A stretch of DNA of 33,491 nt from Pseudomonadota bacterium (GTDB lineage Bacteria; Pseudomonadota; Gammaproteobacteria; Steroidobacterales; Steroidobacteraceae). Shown in pieces: positions 18,203-26,415 of the stretch (positions are counted from its first letter, which is position 1; each line of letters begins with the position of its first letter). Location of the stretch: positions 1 to 33,491 of the forward strand of contig CAUJHX010000001.1 in assembly GCA_963204795.1 (NCBI GenBank). Reading direction: 5' to 3'. The notes beneath the pieces are model-generated. The model did not search any database, had not been told where the DNA came from, and worked only from the letters and a program-made list of their open reading frames with translations. The position numbers and the translations under genes are program-made.

Positions 18203-18772
18203 TCAGCTCTTGGCGCGCGACACGTACTCACCCGTGCGGGTGTCGATGCGCAGGACTTCGCCTTCGTTGATGAAAAGCGGCACGCGCACCACGGCGCCCG
18301 TTTCGAGCTTCGCGGGCTTCTGACCGCCCGTCGCGGTGTCGCCGCGCAGGCCCGGGTCAGTCTCGACGACTTTCAGCTCGATGTGGGGCGGCGGCGTGAC
18401 CTGCAGCGGCACGCCGTTCCACAGCGTCACGATGCAGACCGTGCCATCCTTGAGCCACTGGGCGGCATCGCCCACGGCCTGCTTGCCGGCCGTGTGCTGC
18501 TCGAAGCTGTCTGGCACCATGAAGTGCCAGAAGTCGCCGTCCTGATACAGGTATTGCATGTCGACGTCGACGACATCGGCCGCTTCGGCGGTGTCACCCG
18601 ACTTGAAAGTGCGCTCGATCGTCCGGCCCGTCTTGAGATTGCGGACCCTCACGCGGTTGAACGCCTGACCTTTGCCGGGTTTGACGAACTCGTTCTCGAT
18701 CACGGCATACGGATCGCCGTCGAGCAGCAGTTTGACGCCGGCGCGAAATTCGCTGGTGTTGTAAGTGGCCAT
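18203..18772 (-). CDS. efp: Elongation factor P
   Basis: Rescues ribosomes stalled at polyproline by binding near the E site and reaching the peptidyl-transferase centre. It has 189 residues in three beta-barrel domains. The modified residue is Lys34 in the loop KPGKGQAF (31-38), as expected for beta-lysylation by EpmA and EpmB, both encoded nearby. The C-terminal block ALFIN-type sequence ([25 protein letters not shown]) is typical. A GGGGA ribosome-binding site lies 6 nt before the ATG. It diverges from epmB with 38 bp between starts; a TATCAT hexamer on the minus strand (18816-18811) is a weak -10 candidate. Pro-rich targets in this window include DedD and FimV. Confidence 0.97.
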   Translation of the reverse strand: MATYNTSEFRAGVKLLLDGDPYAVIENEFVKPGKGQAFNRVRVRNLKTGRTIERTFKSGDTAEAADVVDVDMQYLYQDGDFWHFMVPDSFEQHTAGKQAVGDAAQWLKDGTVCIVTLWNGVPLQVTPPPHIELKVVETDPGLRGDTATGGQKPAKLETGAVVRVPLFINEGEVLRIDTRTGEYVSRAKS

Positions 18773-18810
18773 GAGTATCCCCAGAATCGGGGCCGCAAAA
18801 AAGGGCGCAA

Positions 18811-19821
18811 ATGATAACGGCTGAACTTGCAGGCCGCCACAGGGAATCGTGGCAGTACGAACTGGCGGAGGCCATCACCGACCCCGGACAGCTGCTTGAA
18901 GCCCTGGCGCTCGACCCCGCATTGCTCACCCCGGCGCTCGCGGCAGCCGCGCGCTTTCGCCTGCGGGTTCCACGTTCCTTCGTGGCGCGGATGCGCCGGG
19001 GCGACGCGCGCGACCCCCTGTTGCGCCAGGTCCTGCCCATCGGCGAGGAACTCATCGATGCCGAAGGGTACAGCGGCGATCCACTCGGCGAGTCGGCAGC
19101 GAACCGGGCGCCAGGCCTGCTGCACAAGTACCGGGGTCGCGCCCTGCTCGTGACGACCGGCGCCTGCGCGGTGCACTGCCGCTATTGCTTCCGCAGGGAA
19201 TTCCCCTATGAGGCGCAGGTCTCCGAGGGGGGGCGCTGGGCAGGGGCGCTCATGGCGATCAGGGCCGATACGAGCATCGAGGAGATCATCCTCTCCGGCG
19301 GGGACCCGCTGTCGCTTTCGAACGCGCGCCTCACGGCGCTGACCGGGAGTCTCGCAGCGATTCCCCACCTGCGACGGCTGCGCGTTCACACCCGCACGCC
19401 GGTCGTGCTTCCCTCGCGCGTCGATGATGGCTTCGTGGCCTGGCTGCGCACGTTGCCATGGCCTGCAGTGGTCGTGGTACACACAAACCACGCCCGGGAG
19501 ATCGACAACGCCGTCACTGGGGCCTTCACGCGCATCCGGGCAACCGGAGTCCAGCTCCTCAATCAGTCCGTCCTGCTCGCAGGCGTCAACGACGACGAGG
19601 AGGCTCTCGTGGCGCTCTCGGGCGCATTGTTCGACGCCGGCGCATTGCCTTACTACCTGCACCTGCTCGACCGCGTGCGAGGCGCGTCACACTTCGCAGT
19701 ACCCGAGGCGCGCGGCCGTGAGCTCATGCGGGCCATCAGCGCCCGGTTGCCTGGCTATCTCGTACCGAGGCTCGCGCTCGAGGAGGCGGGCGCGGCGGGG
19801 AAGACGGTGCTGGGAGACTGA
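18811..19821 (+). CDS. epmB: EF-P (R)-beta-lysine 2,3-aminomutase EpmB
   Basis: A radical-SAM, PLP-dependent enzyme that converts (S)-alpha-lysine to (R)-beta-lysine for EpmA. It has 336 residues. The cluster motif is CAVHCRYC (Cys119, Cys123, Cys126; CX3CX2C) followed by FRREFPY. The aminomutase features [10 protein letters not shown] and the [16 protein letters not shown] block follow, and HYLHLLDRV-type sequence ([16 protein letters not shown]) leads to the PLP lysine region. The length matches EpmB and lacks the long C-terminus of clostridial lysine 2,3-aminomutases. Divergent pairing with efp is conserved in E. coli and strongly supports this assignment over other aminomutases. Confidence 0.93.
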   Translation: MITAELAGRHRESWQYELAEAITDPGQLLEALALDPALLTPALAAAARFRLRVPRSFVARMRRGDARDPLLRQVLPIGEELIDAEGYSGDPLGESAANRAPGLLHKYRGRALLVTTGACAVHCRYCFRREFPYEAQVSEGGRWAGALMAIRADTSIEEIILSGGDPLSLSNARLTALTGSLAAIPHLRRLRVHTRTPVVLPSRVDDGFVAWLRTLPWPAVVVVHTNHAREIDNAVTGAFTRIRATGVQLLNQSVLLAGVNDDEEALVALSGALFDAGALPYYLHLLDRVRGASHFAVPEARGRELMRAISARLPGYLVPRLALEEAGAAGKTVLGD

Positions 19822-19886
19822 TGCGGCGGGGGCGTGCGCGGCGTGGGACGGGCCGGAAAGCGTCGGCCAGGTCCGCCCCCTCCCCC

Positions 19887-19928
19887 GCCATTCGCTATAA
19901 GCTATCTGCCGCTTGCTGTTTGCTTGCC
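19887..19928 (+). repeat. Array of six degenerate heptamers, each beginning GC
   Basis: The 42 bp divide exactly into six 7-bp words, all beginning GC: GCCATTC, then GCTATAA, then GCTATCT, then GCCGCTT, then GCTGTTT and finally GCTTGCC. The words differ but keep the period. The array lies in the epmB-fimX gap, immediately before or overlapping the start of the FimX-like gene. It includes TATAAG (19896-19901), a possible -10. Two arrays of the same size and logic lie at 26214-26255 and 26362-26403. Confidence 0.6.
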
Positions 19929-21987
19929 TGGAGTTGCTGTTCTGTCCGACCAGTCCGCCTTTCCCTTGATCGTGTGCGCGCCCTTGCGCGATCCGGTCGA
20001 AGCCATCAATTCGCACCTGCGTCGCGCGGGACACGCGGTGCATTGCACGTGGATTCCTGCCCTGGGTGATCTCGGCGACGCGCTCACGCAGCTCAATCCC
20101 GAGATGCTGATTTGTCAGCCACAGGTCGAAGGCGAGCTTTCTGCCGTCGCTGCCGTGCGCAACCAGCTTGCGCCGCAGGTCCCGCTCATCGCGCTGCTCG
20201 AAGAGGCCGATGAATCGGCCATCGCCGGGGCCATCGCCGTCGGCGCGCGCGACGCCGTCACCCTCGCCCGACCGGACCGCCTGCGTGCCGTGATCGAGCG
20301 CGAGCTGCGCAGCTTTCGCCTCGAGCGCGCTCTCAACACCACCCTGCAATCCGCTCGCGACTACCGCAAGCAGCTCGAAACGGTGCTGCAGCGGTCGAAT
20401 GACGCGATCGCGCAGGTCCAGGAAGGCATCGTCGTCGGCGCGAATGCATCGTGGCTCGATGTCTTCGGCTTTGCGCGCGACGGACAGGTCATCGGCCAGC
20501 CGCTGATGGACTTGTTCGAGGAGACCTCGCACACCGCACTGAAGGGCGCGCTGGTTGCGTGCCTGCAGGGTCGCTGGACGGATCATGTGCTGCGGGCTGA
20601 TGGCCGGCGCGCCGACGGCACCATGCTGCCGCTCGAGTTCGTGCTGTCACAAGGCGAATTCGATGGCGAGCCTTGCGTGCGGCTCATCGTGCCGGCACGC
20701 AAGCGTGACGAACATGAACTCGCGAACGAGCTGGCGGACTCCGTGCGCCGGGACCCCGCGACCGGTCTTCACTACCGCCGGCCGCTGCTCGAGACGATCG
20801 GCGCCCGTATCATGACGCCGGCGCGCGGCGGCGTACGCTATCTTGCATTGCTGCGCCTCGACAAGTTCGCCACTCTCGAGAAGGAAGTCGGCGCGCTCGC
20901 GAGCGATCAGTTGCTCGTCGAGTTCGCGGGGATGCTGCGCGAGCATGTGAGCGCAACGGACCTCGCGGGGCATTTCAGCGGCACCGCCTTCCTGGTGCTG
21001 CTCGAGCGCGGCAACGAACGCGACGTCGAGACCTGGGCCGAGCAGTTCGTCGCGCGCATCGCGAAGCATGTGTTCCATGTCGGCACGAAAACCCTTGGCG
21101 CCACGTGTTCGATCGGCCTTGGTGTCGTGCCGCACGGCAACCCGAACCTCGATGACGCGATCCAGGATGCCGTCGACGCCTGTCGCCGTGCTCGCCATCA
21201 GGGCGGCGGGCGGGTCGCGACGCTCGACCGCGCCGACAACGATTCACGCGTGCAGGCCTACGACCAGATCTGGGTCAAGCACATCAAGGCAGCCTTGATG
21301 GAGAACCGGTTCCGGCTCGTGCAACAACCGGTCGCATCGCTGCGGGGCGACGATCCGCAGATGTTCGATGTGCTGGTACGCATGCTCGACCACCAGAAGA
21401 AGGAGGTCCTGCCGGCCGACTTCATGGCGGCCGCCGAGCGCAACGATCTGCTGCGCAACATCGACCGATGGGTCGTCGGCGCCGCGCTGTCGTTCGCGGC
21501 GCAGCGCCGCCCCGGCTGCCTCTTCGTGCGCCTCGCCAGGGACAGCCTCCTCGATCCCTCGTTTCCTGACTGGCTCGATGGGCAGCGCAGGGCCACAAAC
21601 GCCGACCCGGTCCGTGTGTGTTTTCAGGCCACCGAGGAGATCGCGGCGTCCCACGTGCGGCAGATCAAGACGCTCGCCGACGCCTTCAAGGCCCGCGGCT
21701 TTCGCTTCGCGATCGAACGCTTCGGCGGAGGCCGCGACCCCAAGGGCCTGCTCGAAGCGATGCCGATCGATTTCATCAAGATCGATGGCGCGCTGGTCCA
21801 GGGCCTCGCCGGCGATGTCGAACTGCAGCAGCAGGTGCGTGCGCTCGTGGACGCCGCGACGAAGCGCGGCATCGAAACGATTGCCGAGCGCGTCGAGGAC
21901 GCGAACACGATGGCCGTGCTGTGGCAGCTGGGCGTGCAGTTCATCCAGGGCTATTTCGTCAACGCCCCCGAAGACGTGCACATCTGA
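19924..21987 (+). CDS. fimX: FimX-like REC-PAS-GGDEF-EAL protein with degenerate active sites
   Basis: Probable c-di-GMP effector for type IV pili, like P. aeruginosa FimX. About 687 residues in four parts: a receiver-like domain (nt 19960-20320) lacking the phosphoacceptor Asp, a PAS domain (about 20380-20700), a GGDEF-like domain with FSGTAF (20974-20991) in place of GGDEF, and an EAL-like domain with FDVL (21364-21375) in place of EAL and ERFGGG in place of DDFGTG. FIKIDG and the C-terminal GYFVNAP are kept. It should bind c-di-GMP without making or degrading it. The start is uncertain. The frame is open from GTG 19834, but that would encode a proline run and the heptamer array. TTG 19924 is given; CTG 19942 (GGAG 8 nt before), TTG 19966 and GTG 19972 are alternatives. 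Confidence 0.82.
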   Translation: MPGVAVLSDQSAFPLIVCAPLRDPVEAINSHLRRAGHAVHCTWIPALGDLGDALTQLNPEMLICQPQVEGELSAVAAVRNQLAPQVPLIALLEEADESAIAGAIAVGARDAVTLARPDRLRAVIERELRSFRLERALNTTLQSARDYRKQLETVLQRSNDAIAQVQEGIVVGANASWLDVFGFARDGQVIGQPLMDLFEETSHTALKGALVACLQGRWTDHVLRADGRRADGTMLPLEFVLSQGEFDGEPCVRLIVPARKRDEHELANELADSVRRDPATGLHYRRPLLETIGARIMTPARGGVRYLALLRLDKFATLEKEVGALASDQLLVEFAGMLREHVSATDLAGHFSGTAFLVLLERGNERDVETWAEQFVARIAKHVFHVGTKTLGATCSIGLGVVPHGNPNLDDAIQDAVDACRRARHQGGGRVATLDRADNDSRVQAYDQIWVKHIKAALMENRFRLVQQPVASLRGDDPQMFDVLVRMLDHQKKEVLPADFMAAAERNDLLRNIDRWVVGAALSFAAQRRPGCLFVRLARDSLLDPSFPDWLDGQRRATNADPVRVCFQATEEIAASHVRQIKTLADAFKARGFRFAIERFGGGRDPKGLLEAMPIDFIKIDGALVQGLAGDVELQQQVRALVDAATKRGIETIAERVEDANTMAVLWQLGVQFIQGYFVNAPEDVHI

Positions 21988-21994
21988 CTCGCGC

Positions 21995-24238
21995 TCAGCC
22001 CACCGCGAGCCCCTGCACTGTCCGCCATCCGCGCGGCAGCACGGCGCCGCGCTGTGCACGCTCCCCGCGGTAGTCCGCGAGCTCTGCGGTCGAGAGCGTC
22101 ATGCGTCGCTCGCCGGACAGCACGATGAGCGAGCCGCCGGGCGGCACCACTGCGATGCCGACCAGCACTTCCTCGCGGGCTTCGGCCTTCCTGCCCGGAA
22201 TACCGAAAAGCTTGTTGCCCTTGCCCTTCGGCAGCTCCGGCACCTCGGATGCCGGAAACACGAGCAGCTTGCCTTCGCTGTTGACGACCGCGACGAGTGA
22301 ATCGGCGGAAGCCACCGGCACGGGCGGCAGCACGAGCGCCTTGTCCGGCACCGACAGCACGGCCTTGCCCGCTTTGCGGTCCGTCAGCAACTCCCGGATG
22401 CGCACCGTGAAGCCATAGCCTGCGTCCGACGCCACCAGCCACAGATCATCGGGCTCGCCCATCAGCACGCCGGCGAATCTCGCCCCGTCCGGTGGATCGA
22501 GACGCCCGGACAGCGGCTCGCCCTGGCCGCGAGCGGAAGGCAAGGTGTGCGCCGCGAGACTGTACGCCCGCCCGGTGCTGTCGATGAAGATGGCGGGCTG
22601 CAGACTGCGGCCGCGCGCCACAGCCTGGAACGCATCACCGCTCTTGTATGACAGCGTGAGCGGATCGATTTCGTGGCCCTTCGCGGCGCGCACCCAGCCC
22701 GCCGTCGACAGGACGACCGTCACCGGCTCGTTGGTCAACAGTTCCTTCTCATCGATCGCCTGCGCCGCCTCGCGCTCGACGATCTTCGAGCGACGCTCGT
22801 CGCCGTATTTCTCCGCATCCGCGCGCAGCTCGTCGGCAACGAGCTTGCGCAGCTTTGCCTTGCTCTTGAGTGTCGCGTCGATTTCGTCACGCTCGTCCGA
22901 CAGCGCCTGCTGCTCCTCGCGGATCTTCATCTCCTCGAGCCTGGCGAGGTGGCGCAGCTTCGTCTCGAGAATCGCTTCCGTCTGTTCCTCCGAGAGCTTG
23001 AAGCGCTTCATCAGCACCGGCTTGGGTTCGTCTTCCCGGCGGATGATGCGGATCACCTCATCGAGGTTGAGGTAGACAGCGAGCAGGCCTTCGAGGATGT
23101 GCAGGCGCCGCGCCACCTTGTCGAGCCGCCACTCGAGCCGCCGGCGCACGGTGCCGATGCGAAACTCGAGCCATCCGGCCAGCAGATCGCGCAGCCCCAT
23201 CACGCGCGGCCGACCATCGAGATCGATGATATTGAGGTTGACGCGGTAGTTGCGCTCGAGATCGGTGGTGGCGAAGAGGTGCGCCATCAGCTGCTCGAGG
23301 TCGACGCGGTTCGAGCGCGGCACGATCACGAGGCGGGTCGGGTTCCTGTGATCCGACTCGTCGCGCAGATCCTCGACCATCGGCAGTTTCTTCGCGCGCA
23401 TCTGCTCGGCGATCTGCTCCTGCACGCGCGCGCCCGACACCTGGTGCGGCAGGCGCGTGATCACGATGTTGCCGTCCTCTACGGTGTAGACGGCGCGGGC
23501 CTTGTAACTGCCGATGCCCTTGTCGTAGAACTCGACGAGATCGGAGCGGGGCGACACGATCTCTGCGCCCGTCGGCAGGTCCGGCCCCTTGACGAACTTC
23601 ATCAGCGCGCGCGTGGTCGCCTCCGGCTCCTCGAGCAGATGCAGGCAGGCGGCCGCGACCTCGCGCAGGTTGTGCGGCGGGACGTCGGTTGCCATGCCCA
23701 CCGCAATGCCGGAAGTGCCATTCAGCAGGAGGTTCGGCAATCGTGCCGGCAGCATCGCCGGCTCCTCGAGCGTGCCATCGAAGTTCGGCTGCCAGTCGAC
23801 CGTGCCGTCGCCGAGTTCCCGCAGCAGCACTTCCGCGTAACGCGTCAGCTTCGCCTCGGTATAGCGCATCGCCGCGAACGACTTCGGGTCGTCGGAAGAT
23901 CCCCAGTTGCCCTGACCGTCGATGACCGGATAGCGGTACGAAAACGGCTGCGCCATCAGCACCATCGCCTCGTAGCAGGCGCTGTCGCCGTGCGGATGGA
24001 ACTTGCCGATCACGTCACCGACGGTGCGTGCAGACTTCTTGTGCTTGGAAGCCGCCGACAGCCCGAGTTCGCTCATCGCGTAGATGATGCGACGCTGCAC
24101 CGGCTTCAGGCCGTCGCCGAGCGCCGGCAGCGCGCGATCGAGGATCACGTACATCGAATAGTCGAGGTACGCCTTCTCCGTGAAGGCCCTGAGCGCCTGC
24201 TTCTCGATGCCTTCGAAGTTCAGTTCCTGGTCCTGCAT
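21995..24238 (-). CDS. parC: DNA topoisomerase IV subunit A
   Basis: Breakage-reunion subunit of topoisomerase IV, which decatenates daughter chromosomes. It has 747 residues from the ATG at 24238 (E. coli 752). The active-site tyrosine is Tyr126 in AAMRYTE. The quinolone-resistance region reads [10 protein letters not shown] (81-90), with Ser86 and Glu90 at the positions most often mutated, so no target-site resistance is evident. The ParC-type [21 protein letters not shown] distinguishes it from GyrA. The C-terminal beta-pinwheel (from about 500) is short and lacks the GyrA box. The frame extends to a TTG at 24265; the ATG is preferred on family grounds, though its GAGGAG lies about 14 nt away. 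It ends 7 bp from the convergent fimX. Confidence 0.96.
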   Translation of the reverse strand: MQDQELNFEGIEKQALRAFTEKAYLDYSMYVILDRALPALGDGLKPVQRRIIYAMSELGLSAASKHKKSARTVGDVIGKFHPHGDSACYEAMVLMAQPFSYRYPVIDGQGNWGSSDDPKSFAAMRYTEAKLTRYAEVLLRELGDGTVDWQPNFDGTLEEPAMLPARLPNLLLNGTSGIAVGMATDVPPHNLREVAAACLHLLEEPEATTRALMKFVKGPDLPTGAEIVSPRSDLVEFYDKGIGSYKARAVYTVEDGNIVITRLPHQVSGARVQEQIAEQMRAKKLPMVEDLRDESDHRNPTRLVIVPRSNRVDLEQLMAHLFATTDLERNYRVNLNIIDLDGRPRVMGLRDLLAGWLEFRIGTVRRRLEWRLDKVARRLHILEGLLAVYLNLDEVIRIIRREDEPKPVLMKRFKLSEEQTEAILETKLRHLARLEEMKIREEQQALSDERDEIDATLKSKAKLRKLVADELRADAEKYGDERRSKIVEREAAQAIDEKELLTNEPVTVVLSTAGWVRAAKGHEIDPLTLSYKSGDAFQAVARGRSLQPAIFIDSTGRAYSLAAHTLPSARGQGEPLSGRLDPPDGARFAGVLMGEPDDLWLVASDAGYGFTVRIRELLTDRKAGKAVLSVPDKALVLPPVPVASADSLVAVVNSEGKLLVFPASEVPELPKGKGNKLFGIPGRKAEAREEVLVGIAVVPPGGSLIVLSGERRMTLSTAELADYRGERAQRGAVLPRGWRTVQGLAVG

Positions 24239-24256
24239 GGGTGTGCAAATCTCTCC

Positions 24257-24291
24257 TCGGGTCAATCATCCAGGCAGCGCGAACGACCCGA
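24257..24291 (-). promoter_or_regulatory. Possible stem-loop next to the parC ribosome-binding site
   Basis: In the 55-bp parE-parC gap the minus strand has TCGGGTC (24291-24285) and GACCCGA (24263-24257), a 7-bp perfect inverted repeat around 21 nt. The 3' arm runs directly into the GAGGAG that precedes the parC ATG. In mRNA the stem could limit ribosome access or set a parE:parC ratio. It has no U-run, so it is not a terminator. It could be chance in GC-rich DNA. Confidence 0.35.
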
Positions 24292-24293
24292 CC

Positions 24294-26180
24294 TCACACT
24301 TGCGCGAGATTGCCCTTGTGCTCGAGCCATTCACGCCGGTCGCCCGCGCGCTTCTTCGCGAGCAGCATGTCCATCAGCTGATCCGCCTGATCCCCGGCAT
24401 TCACCGTGAGTTGCACCAGCCGTCGCGTGCGCGGATCCATCGTCGTTTCGCGCAGTTGCGAGGGATTCATTTCGCCCAGCCCCTTGAAGCGCGTGACGAC
24501 CGGCTTCGCGCGCGCCTTCTCCGCTTCGAGCCGCTTCAGGATTGCATCGCGCTCGGCTTCATCGAGCGCGTACCTGACACTCTTGCCCGCGTCGATGCGA
24601 AAGAGCGGCGGCATCGCGACGTGCACATGACCATGCGTCACGAGCGGGCGGAAATGCCGCAGGAACAGTGCGCAGAGCAGCGTCGCGATGTGCTGACCGT
24701 CGGAATCGGCGTCGGCGAGGATGCAGACCTTGTGGTAGCGCAGCTCGGAGAGATCGGCCGAGCCCGCGTCGATGCCGAGCGCGACACTGATGTCGTGCAC
24801 CTCCTGCGAGTTGCCGATGTCGCGCGCATCGACTTCCCAGGTGTTCAGGATCTTGCCCCGCAGCGGCATGATCGCCTGGAATTCACGATCGCGCGCCTGC
24901 TTCGCCGAGCCGCCGGCGGAGTCGCCTTCCACGAGGAACAGTTCCGAGTGCACGGGATCCTGCGAGGTGCAATCGGCGAGCTTGCCCGGCAGTGCCGGCC
25001 CGCTCGCGATGCGCTTCCTCTGCACGCGCTGCGCAGCCTTCAGCCGCTCCTGTGCGTTTGCGATCGCAAACTGCGCGATGCGCTCGCCGGCGTCCGGATG
25101 CTGGTTGAGCCACAGCGCGATCGCATCCTTCGTGTAATTCTCGACGAGCTGCGCGGCATCGCGCGAGCCGAGCCGCTCCTTCATCTGTCCGGCAAACTGC
25201 GGTTCGCGGATCTTGATCGAGAGCACAAAACTCACCCGGTCCCATACGTCCTCGGCGGTGAGCTTCACGCCGCGCGGCACCAGATTCCTGAACTCGCAAA
25301 ATTCGCGTACGGCGCTCACGAGCCCGGCACGCAGACCATTGACGTGGGTCCCGCCGTCCACCGTGGGGATGAGGTTGACGTAGCTTTCGGCCACCGCCGC
25401 GCCGCCGCCCGGCACCCAGGCAAGCGCGTACGACACGGAGTCGCTGTCACCGTCGCGCTTGCCTGCAATAGGCTCGGTCGGCAGCCGCTCGACATCGCCC
25501 AGTTCGTCGTTGAGGTAGGCGCCGAGGTCGCCGGTGAAAAACCACTCGTCCTGCTCGCCGCTCGTCTCGTTCGTGAACTTCACGCGCAGCCCGGGGCACA
25601 GCACCGCCTTTGCCTTGAGCACGTGTCGCAGCTGCGGAACCGAGAATTTCCCGGCGTCAAAGAACTTCGGATCGGGCCAGAAGCGCACGGTAGTACCCGT
25701 ATTGCGCTGCCCCACCGCGCCGATCACTTCGAGCTTCGAGGCGACCTTGCCGTCCTTGAAGCTGATGTTGTATTCCTTGCCACCGCGGCGAATCCAGCAC
25801 TCGAGATGGTTCGACAGCGCGTTCACCACCGATACACCCACGCCGTGCAAGCCGCCCGAGAACTTGTAGGCGGTGTCCGAGAACTTCCCGCCCGCGTGCA
25901 GGCGCGTGAGAATCAGTTCGACACCACTCACCTTCTCTTTCGGGTGGATGTCGACCGGCATGCCGCGGCCGTTGTCGATGACTTCGAGCGAACCGTCCTT
26001 GTAGAGCGTGACTGCGATCTCGTCGCAATGGCCGGCCAGCGCTTCGTCGACGCTGTTGTCGATCACCTCGTGCGCGAGGTGGTTCGGGCGGCTCGTGTCC
26101 GTGTACATCCCCGGCCTGCGCCGCACGGGCTCGAGACCGGTAAGGACTTCGATGTCGGAGGCGTTGTACGTCTGGCTCAT
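24294..26180 (-). CDS. parE: DNA topoisomerase IV subunit B
   Basis: ATPase and TOPRIM subunit of topoisomerase IV. It has 628 residues (E. coli 630). The GHKL ATPase domain shows RPGMYTDTSRPNHLAHEVIDNSVDEA, with the NSVDE motif binding Mg-ATP, then DNGRGMP and GGLHGVGVSVVNALS. The TOPRIM domain has EGDSAGGSAKQ and DADSDGQHI; DADSDG is ParE-like, where GyrB has DADVDG. FKGLGEM is also present. The size lacks the long insertion of gammaproteobacterial GyrB. ATG at 26180 has no ribosome-binding site; an extended -10 lies 12 bp upstream, giving a predicted leader of about 6 nt. parE and parC are separated by 55 bp. Confidence 0.97.
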   Translation of the reverse strand: MSQTYNASDIEVLTGLEPVRRRPGMYTDTSRPNHLAHEVIDNSVDEALAGHCDEIAVTLYKDGSLEVIDNGRGMPVDIHPKEKVSGVELILTRLHAGGKFSDTAYKFSGGLHGVGVSVVNALSNHLECWIRRGGKEYNISFKDGKVASKLEVIGAVGQRNTGTTVRFWPDPKFFDAGKFSVPQLRHVLKAKAVLCPGLRVKFTNETSGEQDEWFFTGDLGAYLNDELGDVERLPTEPIAGKRDGDSDSVSYALAWVPGGGAAVAESYVNLIPTVDGGTHVNGLRAGLVSAVREFCEFRNLVPRGVKLTAEDVWDRVSFVLSIKIREPQFAGQMKERLGSRDAAQLVENYTKDAIALWLNQHPDAGERIAQFAIANAQERLKAAQRVQRKRIASGPALPGKLADCTSQDPVHSELFLVEGDSAGGSAKQARDREFQAIMPLRGKILNTWEVDARDIGNSQEVHDISVALGIDAGSADLSELRYHKVCILADADSDGQHIATLLCALFLRHFRPLVTHGHVHVAMPPLFRIDAGKSVRYALDEAERDAILKRLEAEKARAKPVVTRFKGLGEMNPSQLRETTMDPRTRRLVQLTVNAGDQADQLMDMLLAKKRAGDRREWLEHKGNLAQV

Positions 26181-26192
26181 GAGGCGGCGCGG

Positions 26193-26201
26193 ATTCTAGC
26201 A
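26193..26201 (-). promoter_or_regulatory. Extended -10 promoter for parE
   Basis: The minus strand reads TGCTAGAAT (26201-26193), a TGn-extended -10 with one mismatch to TATAAT. It is followed by a GC-rich 12-nt stretch and the parE ATG. The +1 would be near 26186, leaving about 6 nt of leader. The -35 region falls inside the first heptamer array and has no TTGACA-like hexamer. Confidence 0.45.
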
Positions 26202-26213
26202 GACGCTGCGCGC

Positions 26214-26255
26214 GCTACGGGCTACGGGCGACGGGCTGCGGGCTGCGGGCAAGAG
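26214..26255 (+). repeat. Left heptamer array of an inverted pair (six 7-bp units)
   Basis: Six consecutive 7-bp units fit the pattern GCNNCGG: GCTACGG twice, GCGACGG once, GCTGCGG twice, with a last divergent unit GCAAGAG followed by GCG. Every unit begins GC. It pairs in inverted orientation with 26362-26403, matching 38 of 42 positions. The array covers the -35 region of the parE promoter. Confidence 0.8.
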
Positions 26256-26361
26256 GCGCGGTGTCATGCGGCGACGGGCGTTGAGAGCGCCGAGGGGCGA
26301 CGGATGAAGCGAGGCGACCGCGACACTTCCGATTCTGACGACATCATGCGCCGCGCGCCGC
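26256..26361. other. 106-bp spacer between the inverted heptamer arrays
   Basis: GC-rich sequence with no credible gene, promoter or ribosome-binding site. The 10-20 bases next to each array are partly complementary as well (GCG followed by GCG/CATG-containing sequence on both sides), so the foldback may extend a little. The centre is unique in this window. With the arrays it makes up most of the 235-bp parE-DUF3501 gap. Confidence 0.5.
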
Positions 26362-26403
26362 CTCTTGCCCGCAGCCCGTAGCGCGTCGCCCGTAGCCCAC
26401 AGC
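26362..26403 (-). repeat. Right heptamer array of an inverted pair (six 7-bp units)
   Basis: Read on the minus strand there are six 7-bp units beginning GC: GCTGTGG, GCTACGG, GCGACGC, GCTACGG, GCTGCGG and the terminal GCAAGAG followed by GCG. The order and terminal unit match the left array, so the two can form a 42-bp stem with four mismatches around a 106-bp loop. It begins 12 bp past the DUF3501 stop codon, so it may also serve as a terminator or RNA-stabilising structure for that operon. Confidence 0.8.
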
Positions 26404-26415
26404 GCGCTGGGCGCT

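Noticed and set aside
18109-18205. Short open frame starting at the ATG in the loop of the foldback repeat
   Set aside because: No ribosome-binding site, and it lies within the inverted repeat; a product is unlikely.
19834-19923. GTG at 19834 as the fimX start
   Set aside because: It would add a proline run and translate the heptamer array; no ribosome-binding site and no similarity to receiver-domain N-termini.
22673-24409. Long plus-strand open frame (578 codons) opposite parC
   Set aside because: It is the antisense shadow of parC, with His/Arg-rich composition typical of complementary GC-rich codons; ParC is unmistakable on the other strand.
24180-26381. Long plus-strand open frame (733 codons) opposite parE
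   Set aside because: Antisense shadow of parE, without ribosome-binding site or recognisable domains.
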